DNA of 64,000 bases from Streptomyces graminofaciens (lineage in GTDB: Bacteria > Actinomycetota > Actinomycetes > Streptomycetales > Streptomycetaceae), in assembly GCF_030294945.1 (NCBI RefSeq), contig NZ_AP018448.1, forward strand, positions 7,722,501 to 7,786,500, given 5' to 3'. Under the pieces are notes generated by a model. It was not told the DNA's origin, did not search any database, and saw only the letters and a list, made by a program, of their open reading frames with translations. The position numbers were made by a program, and so were the translations under genes. Of the stretch, positions 28,764 to 37,310 are shown piece by piece. Positions within the stretch are counted from its first letter, which is position 1. The number at the start of each line of letters is the position of its first letter.

Positions 28764-28938
28764 GCCGGTGACTGTAGGGGCGGGCACTGACAACCACCTG
28801 TCCCGTGGGCCCCGTACTGCACCAAAGGGCACTGCCCGAAGAGACGATTTCTGTCAATTCCGAAGAAAAATAGGCTCGTTGCGCATCCGGCCCCGCCGTC
28901 ATGCTCCGATCCCGACCCGCTCGGAAGGCACCTTCACC
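28764..28938. promoter_or_regulatory. Divergent promoter region, copy 2
   Basis: Duplicate of 27118-27268 with the same order of conserved blocks, including GGGCACTGCCCGAAGAGAC at 28835-28853 and AATAGGCTCGTTGCGCA at about 28867-28883. Conservation of non-coding DNA in both copies suggests shared regulation. Confidence 0.65.
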
Positions 28939-29631
28939 ATGCGCACACTCGCCACCACCGCCCGCACCGCCACCCTCGCCGCCGTCGCCGGAGCCCTGCT
29001 GTTCACCGGCGTCGCCGCCCAGGGCACCGCCGTGGCCGCCCCGCAGGCCCCCAAGGACAAGCTGACCGTGGCCGGTTACCGGGCCTTTCTGAAGACCAAG
29101 GACGTCAAGACGCTCAAGGCGTTCGACAAGCTGCCCAAGGCCAAGCAGCAGAAGTTCGTCGACTACCTCCAGAGCCCGGCCGTCCAGAAGGCGTACGCCG
29201 TGCGCGCCGGCGGCTATGTGAACCGGGGCGGACACAACGAGGAGGCCTTCAACAAGGACGTCCGCTTCGTCGCCGACGTCAAGGGCGTCCAGAAGGTCGC
29301 GGGCGGCGCACGGCACATCACCCTGACCTTCACCGCCACCGAGCGCATCTACGGCGTCCCGGTCATCACCCAGAAGACCGTCCTGTCCTACCAGCTCAAG
29401 GGCGGCGTCAAGGCGCAGAAGTTCACGCGCTCCGTCACCAACCTCAACGGCGCCTTCGCCGTCACCCCGGCGAAGAACGCCACCGTCGTCGTGACGGGCG
29501 ACAACATCTCCGCGACCGCGGCCTGGAACGCCGCCCCGCTCTACAAGTCCGCCGGTACCGCCACGATCACCAAGCGGCAGGTCACCTCCACCGTGAACGT
29601 GAAGTTCAACGCCTGGATCGGCAACCGCTGA
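28939..29631 (+). CDS. Secreted protein of unknown function, copy 2
   Basis: 230 residues. Signal peptide MRTLATTARTATLAAVAGAL onward, cleavage likely after GTAVAA. Mature N-terminus APQAPKDKLTVAGYRAFLKT is nearly identical to copy 1. The middle (VNRGGHNEEAFNKDVRFVAD) and the C-terminal region are diverged but keep TATERIYGVPVITQ, SVTNLNGAFAV and PLYKSAG. ATG 28939 follows GGAAGGCACC. A strong terminator lies just downstream. Confidence 0.78.
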   Translation: MRTLATTARTATLAAVAGALLFTGVAAQGTAVAAPQAPKDKLTVAGYRAFLKTKDVKTLKAFDKLPKAKQQKFVDYLQSPAVQKAYAVRAGGYVNRGGHNEEAFNKDVRFVADVKGVQKVAGGARHITLTFTATERIYGVPVITQKTVLSYQLKGGVKAQKFTRSVTNLNGAFAVTPAKNATVVVTGDNISATAAWNAAPLYKSAGTATITKRQVTSTVNVKFNAWIGNR

Positions 29632-29646
29632 TCCGCAACGGGGGAA

Positions 29647-29686
29647 AAGGGGAGTGGGGGCACCGGCCGGTGCCCCCACTCCCTTT
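29647..29686. terminator. Terminator between secreted protein and argS
   Basis: About 20-bp near-perfect palindrome centred at 29666/29667 (GGAGTGGGGGCACCGG / CCGGTGCCCCCACTCC) with flanking AAAA and TTTA, between convergent genes. Confidence 0.88.
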
Positions 29687-29734
29687 ATCCGCTGTAACCG
29701 CTGTATCCGCTGAACGCGCTGTACTCGCCGGGGC

Positions 29735-31519
29735 TCAGAGCCGCTCGGGCGTCCTGATGCCCAGCAGGCCCATGCCCCGGTGCAGCGTGCGGGCCGTCAA
29801 ATCCACCAGGAACAGGCGGTTCTCGACGACCTCCGTCGGGTTGTCGTCGCTCAGCACCTGGCACTGGTCGTAGAACGTCGTCAGCAGCGTCGCCAGCTTG
29901 TACAGGTACGCCGCCAGCTTGTGCGGCTCGTACGACGTCGCCACCTCCGCCAGCGACTCCCCGAACTGGTCCAGGTGCAGACCGAGCGCCCGCTCCGCCG
30001 GGGCCAGCTCCAGCTCCGCGTGGGCCGCCGGGCGCGCCTCGCCCGCCTTGCGGAGGATGGACTGGATACGGGCGTACGCGTACTGGAGGTAGACGGACGT
30101 GTCGCCGTTCAGCGAGACCATCTGGTCCAGGTCGAACTTGTAGTCCCGCACCGCCGACGTCGACAGGTCGGCGTACTTCACCGCGCCGACGCCGACGTAC
30201 CGGCCGTTCTCCACGATCTCCCGCTCGGACAGGCCCACCTTCTCGGCCTTCTCCCGGACGACGGTCGTCGCCCGGTCGATCGCCTCGTCGAGGAGGTCCT
30301 GCAGCCGGACCGTCTCGCCCTCACGCGTCTTGAACGGCTTGCCGTCCTTGCCCAGCACCGTGCCGAACGCCAGCTGGTACGCCGTGACGTCCTCGTCGTT
30401 CAGCCAGCCCGCCCGGCGGGCCGTCTCGAAGACCATCTTGAAGTGCAGCGACTGGCGGGCGTCCACGACGTAGACCAGCGTGTTCGCCTTCAGGTTGAAG
30501 ACGCGGTCGCGGATCGCGGACAGGTCCGTCGCCGCGTAGCCGTAGCCGCCGTCGGACTTCTGGACGATCAGCGGGACCGGGTTGCCGTCCGGGCCCTTGA
30601 CGTCGTCGAAGAAGACACAGAGCGCGCCCTCGCTGCGGACCGCGACGCCGGACTCCTCCAGGAGGCGGCAGGTCTCGTCCAGCATGTCGTTGTAACCCGA
30701 CTCGCCGACGATGTCCGGGTCCCGGACCTCCATGTCGAGCTTCTCGAAGACCGAGTAGAAGTAGATCTTCGACTCGTCGACGAAACGCTGCCACAGGGCG
30801 AGCGTCTCCGGGTCGCCCGCCTGGAGGTCGACCACCCTGCGGCGGGCCCGCGTCTTGAACTCCTCGTCCGAGTCGAACAGCGCGCGCGAGGCCTTGTAGA
30901 GGCGGTTCAGGTTCGACATCGCCTCCTCGCCGGAGGCCGCCGTGTCCTCGGTGTCGGACTTGTGGTCCAGCTCGTGCGGGTGCTCCAGGAGGTACTGGAT
31001 GAGCATGCCGAACTGGGTGCCCCAGTCACCGATGTGGTGCCTGCGGACCACCGTCTCGCCCGTGAACTCCAGGATCTGGACGACCGCGTCGCCGATCACG
31101 GCGGAGCGGAGGTGGCCTACGTGCATCTCCTTCGCCACGTTCGGCTGCGCGTAGTCGATGACCGTCGTGCCCGGGTCGTCGGCCGTGGCCACGCCGAGGC
31201 GGTCCGCGTCCGCGTACCGCGCCGCGAGGTTCCGCGTGATCGCGCCGTCGGTGAGCGTGATGTTGAGGAAGCCGGGGCCGGAGACCTCGATCTCCTTCAG
31301 CAGGTCACCCGACTCGACCTTCGCGACGACCTGGGTCGCCAGCTCCCGGGGGTTGGCCTTCGCCTTCTTCGCCAGGGCCAGGATGCCGTTGGCCTGGAAG
31401 TCCGCCCGGTCGCTTCGTCGCAGCAGCGGGTCGACGGAACCGGCCTCCGGCAGGGCTGCCGAGAGGGCCGTCGCGAGGCGCTGGTGGACGGAGGCGGTGA
31501 GGGACGTGACCGGGGCCAT
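29735..31519 (-). CDS. argS: Arginyl-tRNA synthetase
   Basis: Charges tRNA-Arg. 594 residues, class I. Additional N-terminal domain (residues 1-120); HIGH motif as HVGHLRS after [24 protein letters not shown]; no canonical KMSKS, as usual for ArgRS. Anticodon-binding DALR domain at the C-terminus with [14 protein letters not shown] and [17 protein letters not shown]. Start at ATG 31519 ([14 protein letters not shown]) by family length. The extra 52 residues to 31675 would overlap the shared promoter region and a dispersed repeat. Divergent from lysS. Confidence 0.96.
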   Translation of the reverse strand: MAPVTSLTASVHQRLATALSAALPEAGSVDPLLRRSDRADFQANGILALAKKAKANPRELATQVVAKVESGDLLKEIEVSGPGFLNITLTDGAITRNLAARYADADRLGVATADDPGTTVIDYAQPNVAKEMHVGHLRSAVIGDAVVQILEFTGETVVRRHHIGDWGTQFGMLIQYLLEHPHELDHKSDTEDTAASGEEAMSNLNRLYKASRALFDSDEEFKTRARRRVVDLQAGDPETLALWQRFVDESKIYFYSVFEKLDMEVRDPDIVGESGYNDMLDETCRLLEESGVAVRSEGALCVFFDDVKGPDGNPVPLIVQKSDGGYGYAATDLSAIRDRVFNLKANTLVYVVDARQSLHFKMVFETARRAGWLNDEDVTAYQLAFGTVLGKDGKPFKTREGETVRLQDLLDEAIDRATTVVREKAEKVGLSEREIVENGRYVGVGAVKYADLSTSAVRDYKFDLDQMVSLNGDTSVYLQYAYARIQSILRKAGEARPAAHAELELAPAERALGLHLDQFGESLAEVATSYEPHKLAAYLYKLATLLTTFYDQCQVLSDDNPTEVVENRLFLVDLTARTLHRGMGLLGIRTPERL

Positions 31520-31617
31520 GGGGTGGGAGCCGTTCTCCTCGGGATACGGGTGGATGCGGTCAGTATCCCACGGGGGGTAAAGGGGTTTTCTCGGGCGAGG
31601 GGCGGGGTGGACGCGCC

Positions 31618-31697
31618 CTGGAGCTCGGATGATCAGGGTCTGTCGGCGGGCGCGGGTTCGTCTGTGGTCGCTCACGCGGTTCCCCGCGCCCCTGACG
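31618..31697. repeat. Dispersed repeat in the argS-lysS promoter gap
   Basis: GTCGGCGGGCGCGGGTTCGTCTGTGGTCGCTCACGCGG then TTCCCCGCGCCCCTGACGGGGCGCG. The first part matches 26240-26275. The hairpin end matches a shorter copy at 19505-19545 (GCGCGGTTCCCCGCGC). Confidence 0.65.
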
Positions 31698-31785
31698 GGG
31701 CGCGAGTCTGGGAGAATGGGGCGGTCGGCCGGGTGACCGTACCGGCGGCCATGGAGAACCTACAGAAAAAGAGGACGTGCCGATC

Positions 31786-33519
31786 GTGGCTCAGAGCACC
31801 GAGACCACCGACTGGGTCTCCCGTTTCGCGGATGAGGTCATCGAGGAGTCGGAGCGTCGGGCCCCGGGCAAACCGGTCGTCGTCGCCTCCGGGCTCTCCC
31901 CGTCCGGCCCCATCCACCTCGGGAACCTGCGCGAGGTCATGACCCCGCACCTCGTCGCCGACGAGATCCGTCGGCGGGGACGTCAGGTACGCCATCTGAT
32001 CTCCTGGGACGACTACGACCGGTATCGCAAGGTGCCGAACGGGGTCCCCGGCGTCGACGAGACCTGGGCCGAGCACATCGGCAAGCCGCTGACCTCCGTC
32101 CCGGCCCCCAAGGGCTCCCCGCACCCGACCTGGGCCGAGCACTTCAAGGCCGCCATGGTCGACTCCCTCGCCGAGCTGGGCGTCGAGTTCGACGGCATCA
32201 GCCAGATGGCCCAGTACACCTCCGGGGTGTACCGCGAGCAGGTCCTGCACGCCATGAAGCACCGCGGGGACATCGACGCCGTCCTCGCCCAGTACCGCAC
32301 CAAGCCCAAGCCCGCCGCCAAGCAGCAGCAGAAGCCCCTCGACGAGGCCGAGCTGGAGGCCGCCGAGGGTTCCGGCGCGGCCGAGGAGGACGACGGTTCC
32401 TCCGGCTCCGCCGGGTACTTCCCGTACAAGCCCTACTGCGGTGACTGCGAGAAGGACTTCACCACCGTCACCTCCTACGACGACGACACCACCGAGCTGT
32501 CGTACGTGTGCGACGCCTGCGGTTTCGGCGAGACCGTCGCGCTGAACGAGTTCAACCGCGGCAAGCTCGTCTGGAAGGTCGACTGGCCCATGCGGTGGGC
32601 GTACGAGGGCGTCGTCTTCGAGCCGAGCGGTGTCGACCACTCGTCCCCGGGTTCGTCGTTCCAGGTCGGTGGGCAGATCGTCGGGATCTTCGGCGGGAAG
32701 CAGCCGATCGGGCCCATGTACGCCTTCGTGGGCATCAGCGGCATGGCCAAGATGTCCTCGTCCCGCGGTGGCGTTCCGACGCCCGGCGACGCGCTGAAGA
32801 TCATGGAGCCGCAGCTCCTGCGCTGGCTCTACGCCCGCCGCCGGCCCAACCAGTCCTTCAAGATCGCCTTCGACCAGGAGATCCAGCGCCTCTACGACGA
32901 GTGGGACAAGCTCGACGCGAAGGTGGCCGACGGCTCCGCCCTCCCCGGCGACGTCGCCGCCCACGCGCGTGCCGTGCGCACGGCCGCCGGTGAGCTGCCG
33001 AAGACGGCGAAGCCCCTGCCGTACCGGACCCTCGCCTCCGTCGCCGACATCACCGCCGGCGCCGAGGACCAGACCCTCCGCATCCTCGGCGAACTCGACC
33101 CCACCGACCCGCTGTCCTCCCTCGACGAGGTACGGCCGCGGCTCGACAAGGCCGAGGCCTGGATCAACACGCACGTCCCCGCCGACCAGCGGACCATCGT
33201 GCGCGACGAGCCCGACGCCGAGCTGCTGAAGTCCCTCGACGAGCAGGGCCAGGGCTCGCTGCGGCTCCTGCTCGACGGGCTCGCCGAGCACTGGTCCCTC
33301 GACGGGCTCACCCACCTCGTCTACGGCGTGCCCAAGGTCCAGGCCGGGTTCCCCGCCGACGCCACGCCCAAGGAGCTGCCGGCGGAGATCAAGACCGCCC
33401 AGCGGTCCTTCTTCGCCCTGCTGTACCACCTGCTCGTCGGCCGTGACACCGGCCCGCGCCTGCCCACGCTGCTGCTCGCGGTGGGGCAGGACCGGGTGCG
33501 GGCCCTGCTCGGGGAGTAG
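31786..33519 (+). CDS. lysS: Lysyl-tRNA synthetase, class I
   Basis: Charges tRNA-Lys using the class I fold seen in archaea and some bacteria including streptomycetes. 577 residues. HIGH motif as PSGPIHLGN, KMSKS as AKMSSSRGG. A Zn-ribbon-like insertion has CGDCEKDF and CDACGF preceded by an acidic low-complexity stretch (EGSGAAEEDDGSSGS). C-terminal alpha-helix cage resembles GluRS-type anticodon domain. GTG 31786 sits about 10 nt after GAGGA; GTG 31777 leaves only 1 nt. Terminator follows at 33541. Confidence 0.95.
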   Translation: MAQSTETTDWVSRFADEVIEESERRAPGKPVVVASGLSPSGPIHLGNLREVMTPHLVADEIRRRGRQVRHLISWDDYDRYRKVPNGVPGVDETWAEHIGKPLTSVPAPKGSPHPTWAEHFKAAMVDSLAELGVEFDGISQMAQYTSGVYREQVLHAMKHRGDIDAVLAQYRTKPKPAAKQQQKPLDEAELEAAEGSGAAEEDDGSSGSAGYFPYKPYCGDCEKDFTTVTSYDDDTTELSYVCDACGFGETVALNEFNRGKLVWKVDWPMRWAYEGVVFEPSGVDHSSPGSSFQVGGQIVGIFGGKQPIGPMYAFVGISGMAKMSSSRGGVPTPGDALKIMEPQLLRWLYARRRPNQSFKIAFDQEIQRLYDEWDKLDAKVADGSALPGDVAAHARAVRTAAGELPKTAKPLPYRTLASVADITAGAEDQTLRILGELDPTDPLSSLDEVRPRLDKAEAWINTHVPADQRTIVRDEPDAELLKSLDEQGQGSLRLLLDGLAEHWSLDGLTHLVYGVPKVQAGFPADATPKELPAEIKTAQRSFFALLYHLLVGRDTGPRLPTLLLAVGQDRVRALLGE

Positions 33520-33540
33520 GCCCCGGTCGTACGCGTACGA

Positions 33541-33576
33541 GGAGGGGGTGCCCGGTGTTCGCCGGGCACCCCCTCC
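33541..33576. terminator. Terminator between lysS and the DUF2637 gene
   Basis: Perfect 15-bp stem (core GAGGGGGTGCCCGG / CCGGGCACCCCCTC) with TGTTCG loop between convergent genes. Confidence 0.88.
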
Positions 33577-33596
33577 GTCGTGTGCGGACGCGTGCG

Positions 33597-35036
33597 TTAC
33601 GCGATGTGGTCCTCTTCCAGTTCCGCGGTGTGGCGGTTCTGGAAGCGCTCCGCGAGGGTCTTCAGGGCACTGGCGCTCAGCGTCGTGCCGTACGTCGCCT
33701 GGATGTTGTCGCCGAGGACGCGGGGCGTGGGGTAACTGCCGTCTATCGACTGACGGAACACCTGGTAGTACGCCTCCTCCTGGGCCTTCTCGTCGGAGAG
33801 AGGACTCGCTTCCTCACGGGGGGTGGGGATGGGGAGCTGTTCCGAGGCGGGGTCCTGCGGAGTGGGCTGGGGCTGCTGCGGTTGTTGAGTCGCGCCTTCG
33901 CCGAGCTGGCGCGTGCGGCCGGGGCCCGCCGGGATCGGGAAGCTGCCCGTCTCCTCCATGGAGGGCTGCTGGTACTGGTCCGGCTCCTGGTCCTCGTACC
34001 AGTCCTCGTACTGCTCCTCCGGGACGTACTGGGCGTCGTAGGAGGGGTCGTAGGTCGGGTCGTACGTGGGGTCGTAGCCGCCCTGATAGGGAACCTCTTG
34101 GGGGTGGCGGGCGTGCAGCCAGGGGCTTTCGTCCGGGGCGGGGGCCCCGGCCGGTTCCGGTCGCTGCACGTACCCGGGTTGCTGCGCCTGTTGCGGTTGC
34201 CCGGCGTATTCAGGCCGCTCGGCGGCTGGAGCGCTCTCCAGCTGGGGGCGCTGCTCACCGGGAGGTGCCGTTCTCTGCGGGACGGGCGCCGCCCCAACGG
34301 CACGATCGTCCGCGACCAGGGGAGCCGCCGGGGGCAGCACCGCCGGTTCGATTCCCGCCGCCGCCAAGCCCGACGGGGCCGTCTCCGCCAGGGGCACCCC
34401 GTACTTCGCCAGTCTCAGCGGCATCAAGGACTCCACCGGGGCCTTGCGGCGCCAGGCCCGGCCGAAGCGGGAGCGGAGGCGGGCCTGGTAGACGAGACGT
34501 TCCTGCTCCAGCTTGATGACCTGGTCGTAGGAGCGCAGCTCCCACAGCTTCATCCGGCGCCAGAGCAGGAAGGTGGGGACGGGGGAGAGCAGCCAGCGCG
34601 TCATGCGGACGCCCTCCATGTGCTTGTCCGCCGTGATGTCCGCGATACGGCCGATCGCGTGGCGGGCCGCCTCCACCGCCACCACGAACAGCACCGGGAT
34701 CACCGCGTGCATACCCACACCCAGCGGGTCCGGCCAGGCCGCCGCGCCGTTGAACGCGATCGTCGCCGCCGTCAGCAGCCACGCCGTCTGGCGCAACAGC
34801 GGGAAGGGGATGCGGATCCACGTCAGGAGCAGGTCCATGGCCAGCAGGACGCAGATACCCGCGTCGATGCCGATCGGGAAGACGTAGGAGAAGTTCCCGA
34901 AGCCCTTCTTGATGGCCAGTTCGCGGACGGCCGCGTACGAACCCGCGAAGCCGATACCGGCGATGATCACCGCGCCGGTCACGACCACGCCGATGAGAAC
35001 GCGGTGCATCCGAGTCAGCTGCATTGGCGCGGCCAC
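33597..35036 (-). CDS. DUF2637 domain-containing membrane protein
   Basis: 479 residues. Residues about 10-140 contain four hydrophobic segments (VLIGVVVTGAVIIAGIGFAG, the ICVLLAMDLLLTW region, TAWLLTAATIAFNGAAAW, VIPVLFVVAVEAA), the DUF2637/SpdB-type layout known from actinobacterial conjugative elements but also found in chromosomal genes. The middle (about 250-400) is Pro/Gln/Tyr-rich with YDPT repeats (YDPTYDPTYDPSYD). The C-terminus (DEKAQEEAYYQVFRQSIDGS) looks like a helical KorSA/SpdB DNA-binding-like segment. GTG 35036 follows AGGGGAGGGG. No other transfer genes nearby, so it is probably not part of an element. Confidence 0.78.
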   Translation of the reverse strand: MAAPMQLTRMHRVLIGVVVTGAVIIAGIGFAGSYAAVRELAIKKGFGNFSYVFPIGIDAGICVLLAMDLLLTWIRIPFPLLRQTAWLLTAATIAFNGAAAWPDPLGVGMHAVIPVLFVVAVEAARHAIGRIADITADKHMEGVRMTRWLLSPVPTFLLWRRMKLWELRSYDQVIKLEQERLVYQARLRSRFGRAWRRKAPVESLMPLRLAKYGVPLAETAPSGLAAAGIEPAVLPPAAPLVADDRAVGAAPVPQRTAPPGEQRPQLESAPAAERPEYAGQPQQAQQPGYVQRPEPAGAPAPDESPWLHARHPQEVPYQGGYDPTYDPTYDPSYDAQYVPEEQYEDWYEDQEPDQYQQPSMEETGSFPIPAGPGRTRQLGEGATQQPQQPQPTPQDPASEQLPIPTPREEASPLSDEKAQEEAYYQVFRQSIDGSYPTPRVLGDNIQATYGTTLSASALKTLAERFQNRHTAELEEDHIA

Positions 35037-35178
35037 CGGTACTCCCCTCCCCTTGCATGTTGTTGCGCGCAACAGGGTGGCACATCTGTGCGGCGGACAG
35101 ATTGCCGGTATGTGCGGAGCCCGGTCCCACAAGGGGCCGGGCTCCGGTAAAAGGCCAGGTGGGGCGGCGAGTCGAGGA

Positions 35179-36150
35179 CTACCTCGACGTCTTCTTGCGG
35201 GTGGACGAGGACGAGCCGCTCGACGAGGAGCTGTCCGAATCGTCGTCCGAGCCCGAGCTGAGGTCCGAACCCGAGCCACCTGACGACGACGCCTTCGTGG
35301 CGCCCTTCGACGGAGTCTTGGACGGGGTCTTCGAAGGCGTCTTGCTCGCGCTCTTCGACGGGGACGCGCTCGCCTTGCCGCCGTCCGGGTCGTTGGCGTC
35401 GGCCACCGAGGCCACGACCTCCTTCGCCGCGGACTTCGCGGACTTCACCAGAGCGGCCGCGTCCGGCGTCTTCTCGCCCGCCAGACCCGCGCCGTTGTAG
35501 TCGAGGGTGACGACCACGTTCTCCGTGCGCACCACGACCGTCTGCTGCTTGAAGGTGTCGCCCTTCTTCTTCAGCTCGTAGCGGACCACCGTCGCCTCGT
35601 CGCCGAGGCCCGTCGCCGTCTCCGTCTTGACGTTCTTCGCGCCGTCCGTGGCCTTGGCCGCCGTCACCTTGTCCTCGAACGCCTCGTGCGCCCGGTCCTC
35701 GCCGGGGCCGTTGGTCGCGTCCGACTCCAGCAGATGCAGCGACACACTCAGCCAGCGGTACTGCGAACCCTTCACACCGTTGTCGTCCAGGCTCGTCCAA
35801 CGGCAGTCACCGGTGACATCCGCCTCCGGGGCGTTGATCGCCTTGCCCGACTTCACACCCTTCGGCACCAGCGACGTCAGCGACTTCCGCGCGAACACCT
35901 CACACGCGTCCGGCAGCTTCGCGTACGCCGCCTGCGCCACCTGAGGCGCCTCACTGGTCTCCCCCGGCTGCGCGCTCGCGCCCGCCGGCTGGTCGTCACC
36001 GGAGGCGCTGTCGGAGTCCGAGTCCGAGGAACAGCCGACCGCCAAGAGCATCATCGGGACGACTGCTGCGCCCACGAGAACCCGGCCGAGACGCCCGGTA
36101 CGTGCGGCTGCTCGCGGCTGACGCTGATCTGACTCTGCGGCTCGTTGCAT
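35179..36150 (-). CDS. DUF3558-like lipoprotein A
   Basis: 323 residues. Signal peptide with lipobox LLAVGCSS (Cys at about residue 40). After an Asp/Ser linker, a DUF3558-type domain: LPDACEVFARKSLTSLVP, DCRWTSLDD and VVVRTENVVVTLDYNG. The C-terminus is a Ser/Lys/Thr-Pro repeat tail (TPSKTPSKTPSK) then poly-Ser and basic TRKKTSR. ATG 36150 follows GAAGGA; the upstream ATG 36165 lacks a site. Likely anchored outside the membrane; role unknown. Paralogue of the next gene. Confidence 0.78.
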   Translation of the reverse strand: MQRAAESDQRQPRAAARTGRLGRVLVGAAVVPMMLLAVGCSSDSDSDSASGDDQPAGASAQPGETSEAPQVAQAAYAKLPDACEVFARKSLTSLVPKGVKSGKAINAPEADVTGDCRWTSLDDNGVKGSQYRWLSVSLHLLESDATNGPGEDRAHEAFEDKVTAAKATDGAKNVKTETATGLGDEATVVRYELKKKGDTFKQQTVVVRTENVVVTLDYNGAGLAGEKTPDAAALVKSAKSAAKEVVASVADANDPDGGKASASPSKSASKTPSKTPSKTPSKGATKASSSGGSGSDLSSGSDDDSDSSSSSGSSSSTRKKTSR

Positions 36151-36278
36151 GGTTCCTTCACTCATGACGTTCAAGACGGTCATCAATCGGTCCGAGGGGC
36201 CACGGTACGCGGTGAGGAAGAAGTCCGGTCGTGGTTCAGGGGGTTCGCCGTACCGCCCCCGCCCGCCCCGAACGCGGC

Positions 36279-37103
36279 TCAGCCCTCGAACGACTCCGCC
36301 AGCCGCTCGGCCAGATTCCGCGCCCTGTCCTGCATTTCCTCACTGTCCGGCACGGCCGTCGTGGTCGCCGGCTGCTCCTCGTACTCCACCGTCACGATCA
36401 CGTTCGACGTGCGGAACACCACAGTCACCGTGCGCTGCCCGCTCGTTCCGAGCACGTCGTCAAGGAACGCCTCGTCGCCGAGATCGTCGAGGATGCGGGG
36501 CTGGAGGGAGGCCGGGGTCGCGGAGGCGGAGGGCGAGGAGGACGGGCTGCCCGACGCGGAGCCGGACGAGGACTTGGCGGAGGACTTGGACGGACTGGCG
36601 TCGCCCTCGCCGGCCGCCGTGCTCTGCTCCTCGGCCGCGGAGTCGGTGGCCGTCGGCTGGGGCAGATCCGCGGCCTCCTCCTTGGTGCCGTAGACCTCCT
36701 CGGCCTTGCTGTCGTCGCTGACCGGGTTCTCGTACGACATCACGCGCTCGAAGTCGACGAAGAGGCGGTCGGTGGCGTCCGTCGACTCCGCCTTCCAACG
36801 GCAGCCGGCCTTGCGGTCGGTGTCGTACGTCTGCGTCGCCTCGCCCTTGTACGCCTCCTTGCGCTGGTCGGCGTCCGTCAGTTGCTCGATGCCGGGGAGG
36901 AGGGAGTCGAGGGTCTCCTGGCCGACCGAGCCGCAGGCCACCGGGAGCGTGTCGTAACGGCCGGGCTGGGCGGGGGAGGCCGTCGCGGCGGCGTCGCCCG
37001 GGCGGGAGTCGTCGGTCGCATCGCCGTCGTCCGAGCTCGTGCACGCGGTCAGCAGTGCCGCGAGGAGCACGGCGACGCCGGGTACGTACGCCTTCCGCTG
37101 CAC
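36279..37103 (-). CDS. DUF3558-like lipoprotein B
   Basis: 274 residues. Signal peptide with lipobox LLTACTSS. Domain markers shared with its neighbour: LPVACGSVGQETLDSLLPG, AGCRWKAES, VTVVFRTSNVIVTVEYEE. A long Ser/Ala-rich segment splits the domain. GTG 37103 follows GAGGAG. Together with the neighbouring lipoprotein it forms a tandem paralogous pair separated by about 130 nt, probably one transcript. Confidence 0.77.
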   Translation of the reverse strand: MQRKAYVPGVAVLLAALLTACTSSDDGDATDDSRPGDAAATASPAQPGRYDTLPVACGSVGQETLDSLLPGIEQLTDADQRKEAYKGEATQTYDTDRKAGCRWKAESTDATDRLFVDFERVMSYENPVSDDSKAEEVYGTKEEAADLPQPTATDSAAEEQSTAAGEGDASPSKSSAKSSSGSASGSPSSSPSASATPASLQPRILDDLGDEAFLDDVLGTSGQRTVTVVFRTSNVIVTVEYEEQPATTTAVPDSEEMQDRARNLAERLAESFEG

Positions 37104-37310
37104 GGTGGGGCTCCTCTCGACGGGGTCCCTGGGGACGCCTCTCGCGTTCCTGTCCTGTGGTTATTCACTTGCCGCACGGGGGTGACCCCCGGGCACCATG
37201 TGTATCGCACGCACTGCCGTGGACGCCGGTCCGAGATCCCTTATCAGCGACCTTGGCGCCGGTTTTGCGTTCTGAGACTTTTATCTGTTTCGCGGGGGAA
37301 TGAGGGCGAT

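Noticed and set aside
29780..31942. 720-codon plus-strand ORF across argS
   Set aside because: Antisense shadow caused by G/C-rich third positions; composition is Arg/Val/Leu repeats with no family match, while argS on the other strand is unambiguous.
33597..35036. Integrated conjugative element marked by the DUF2637 gene
   Set aside because: No integrase, replication, att repeats or other transfer genes nearby.
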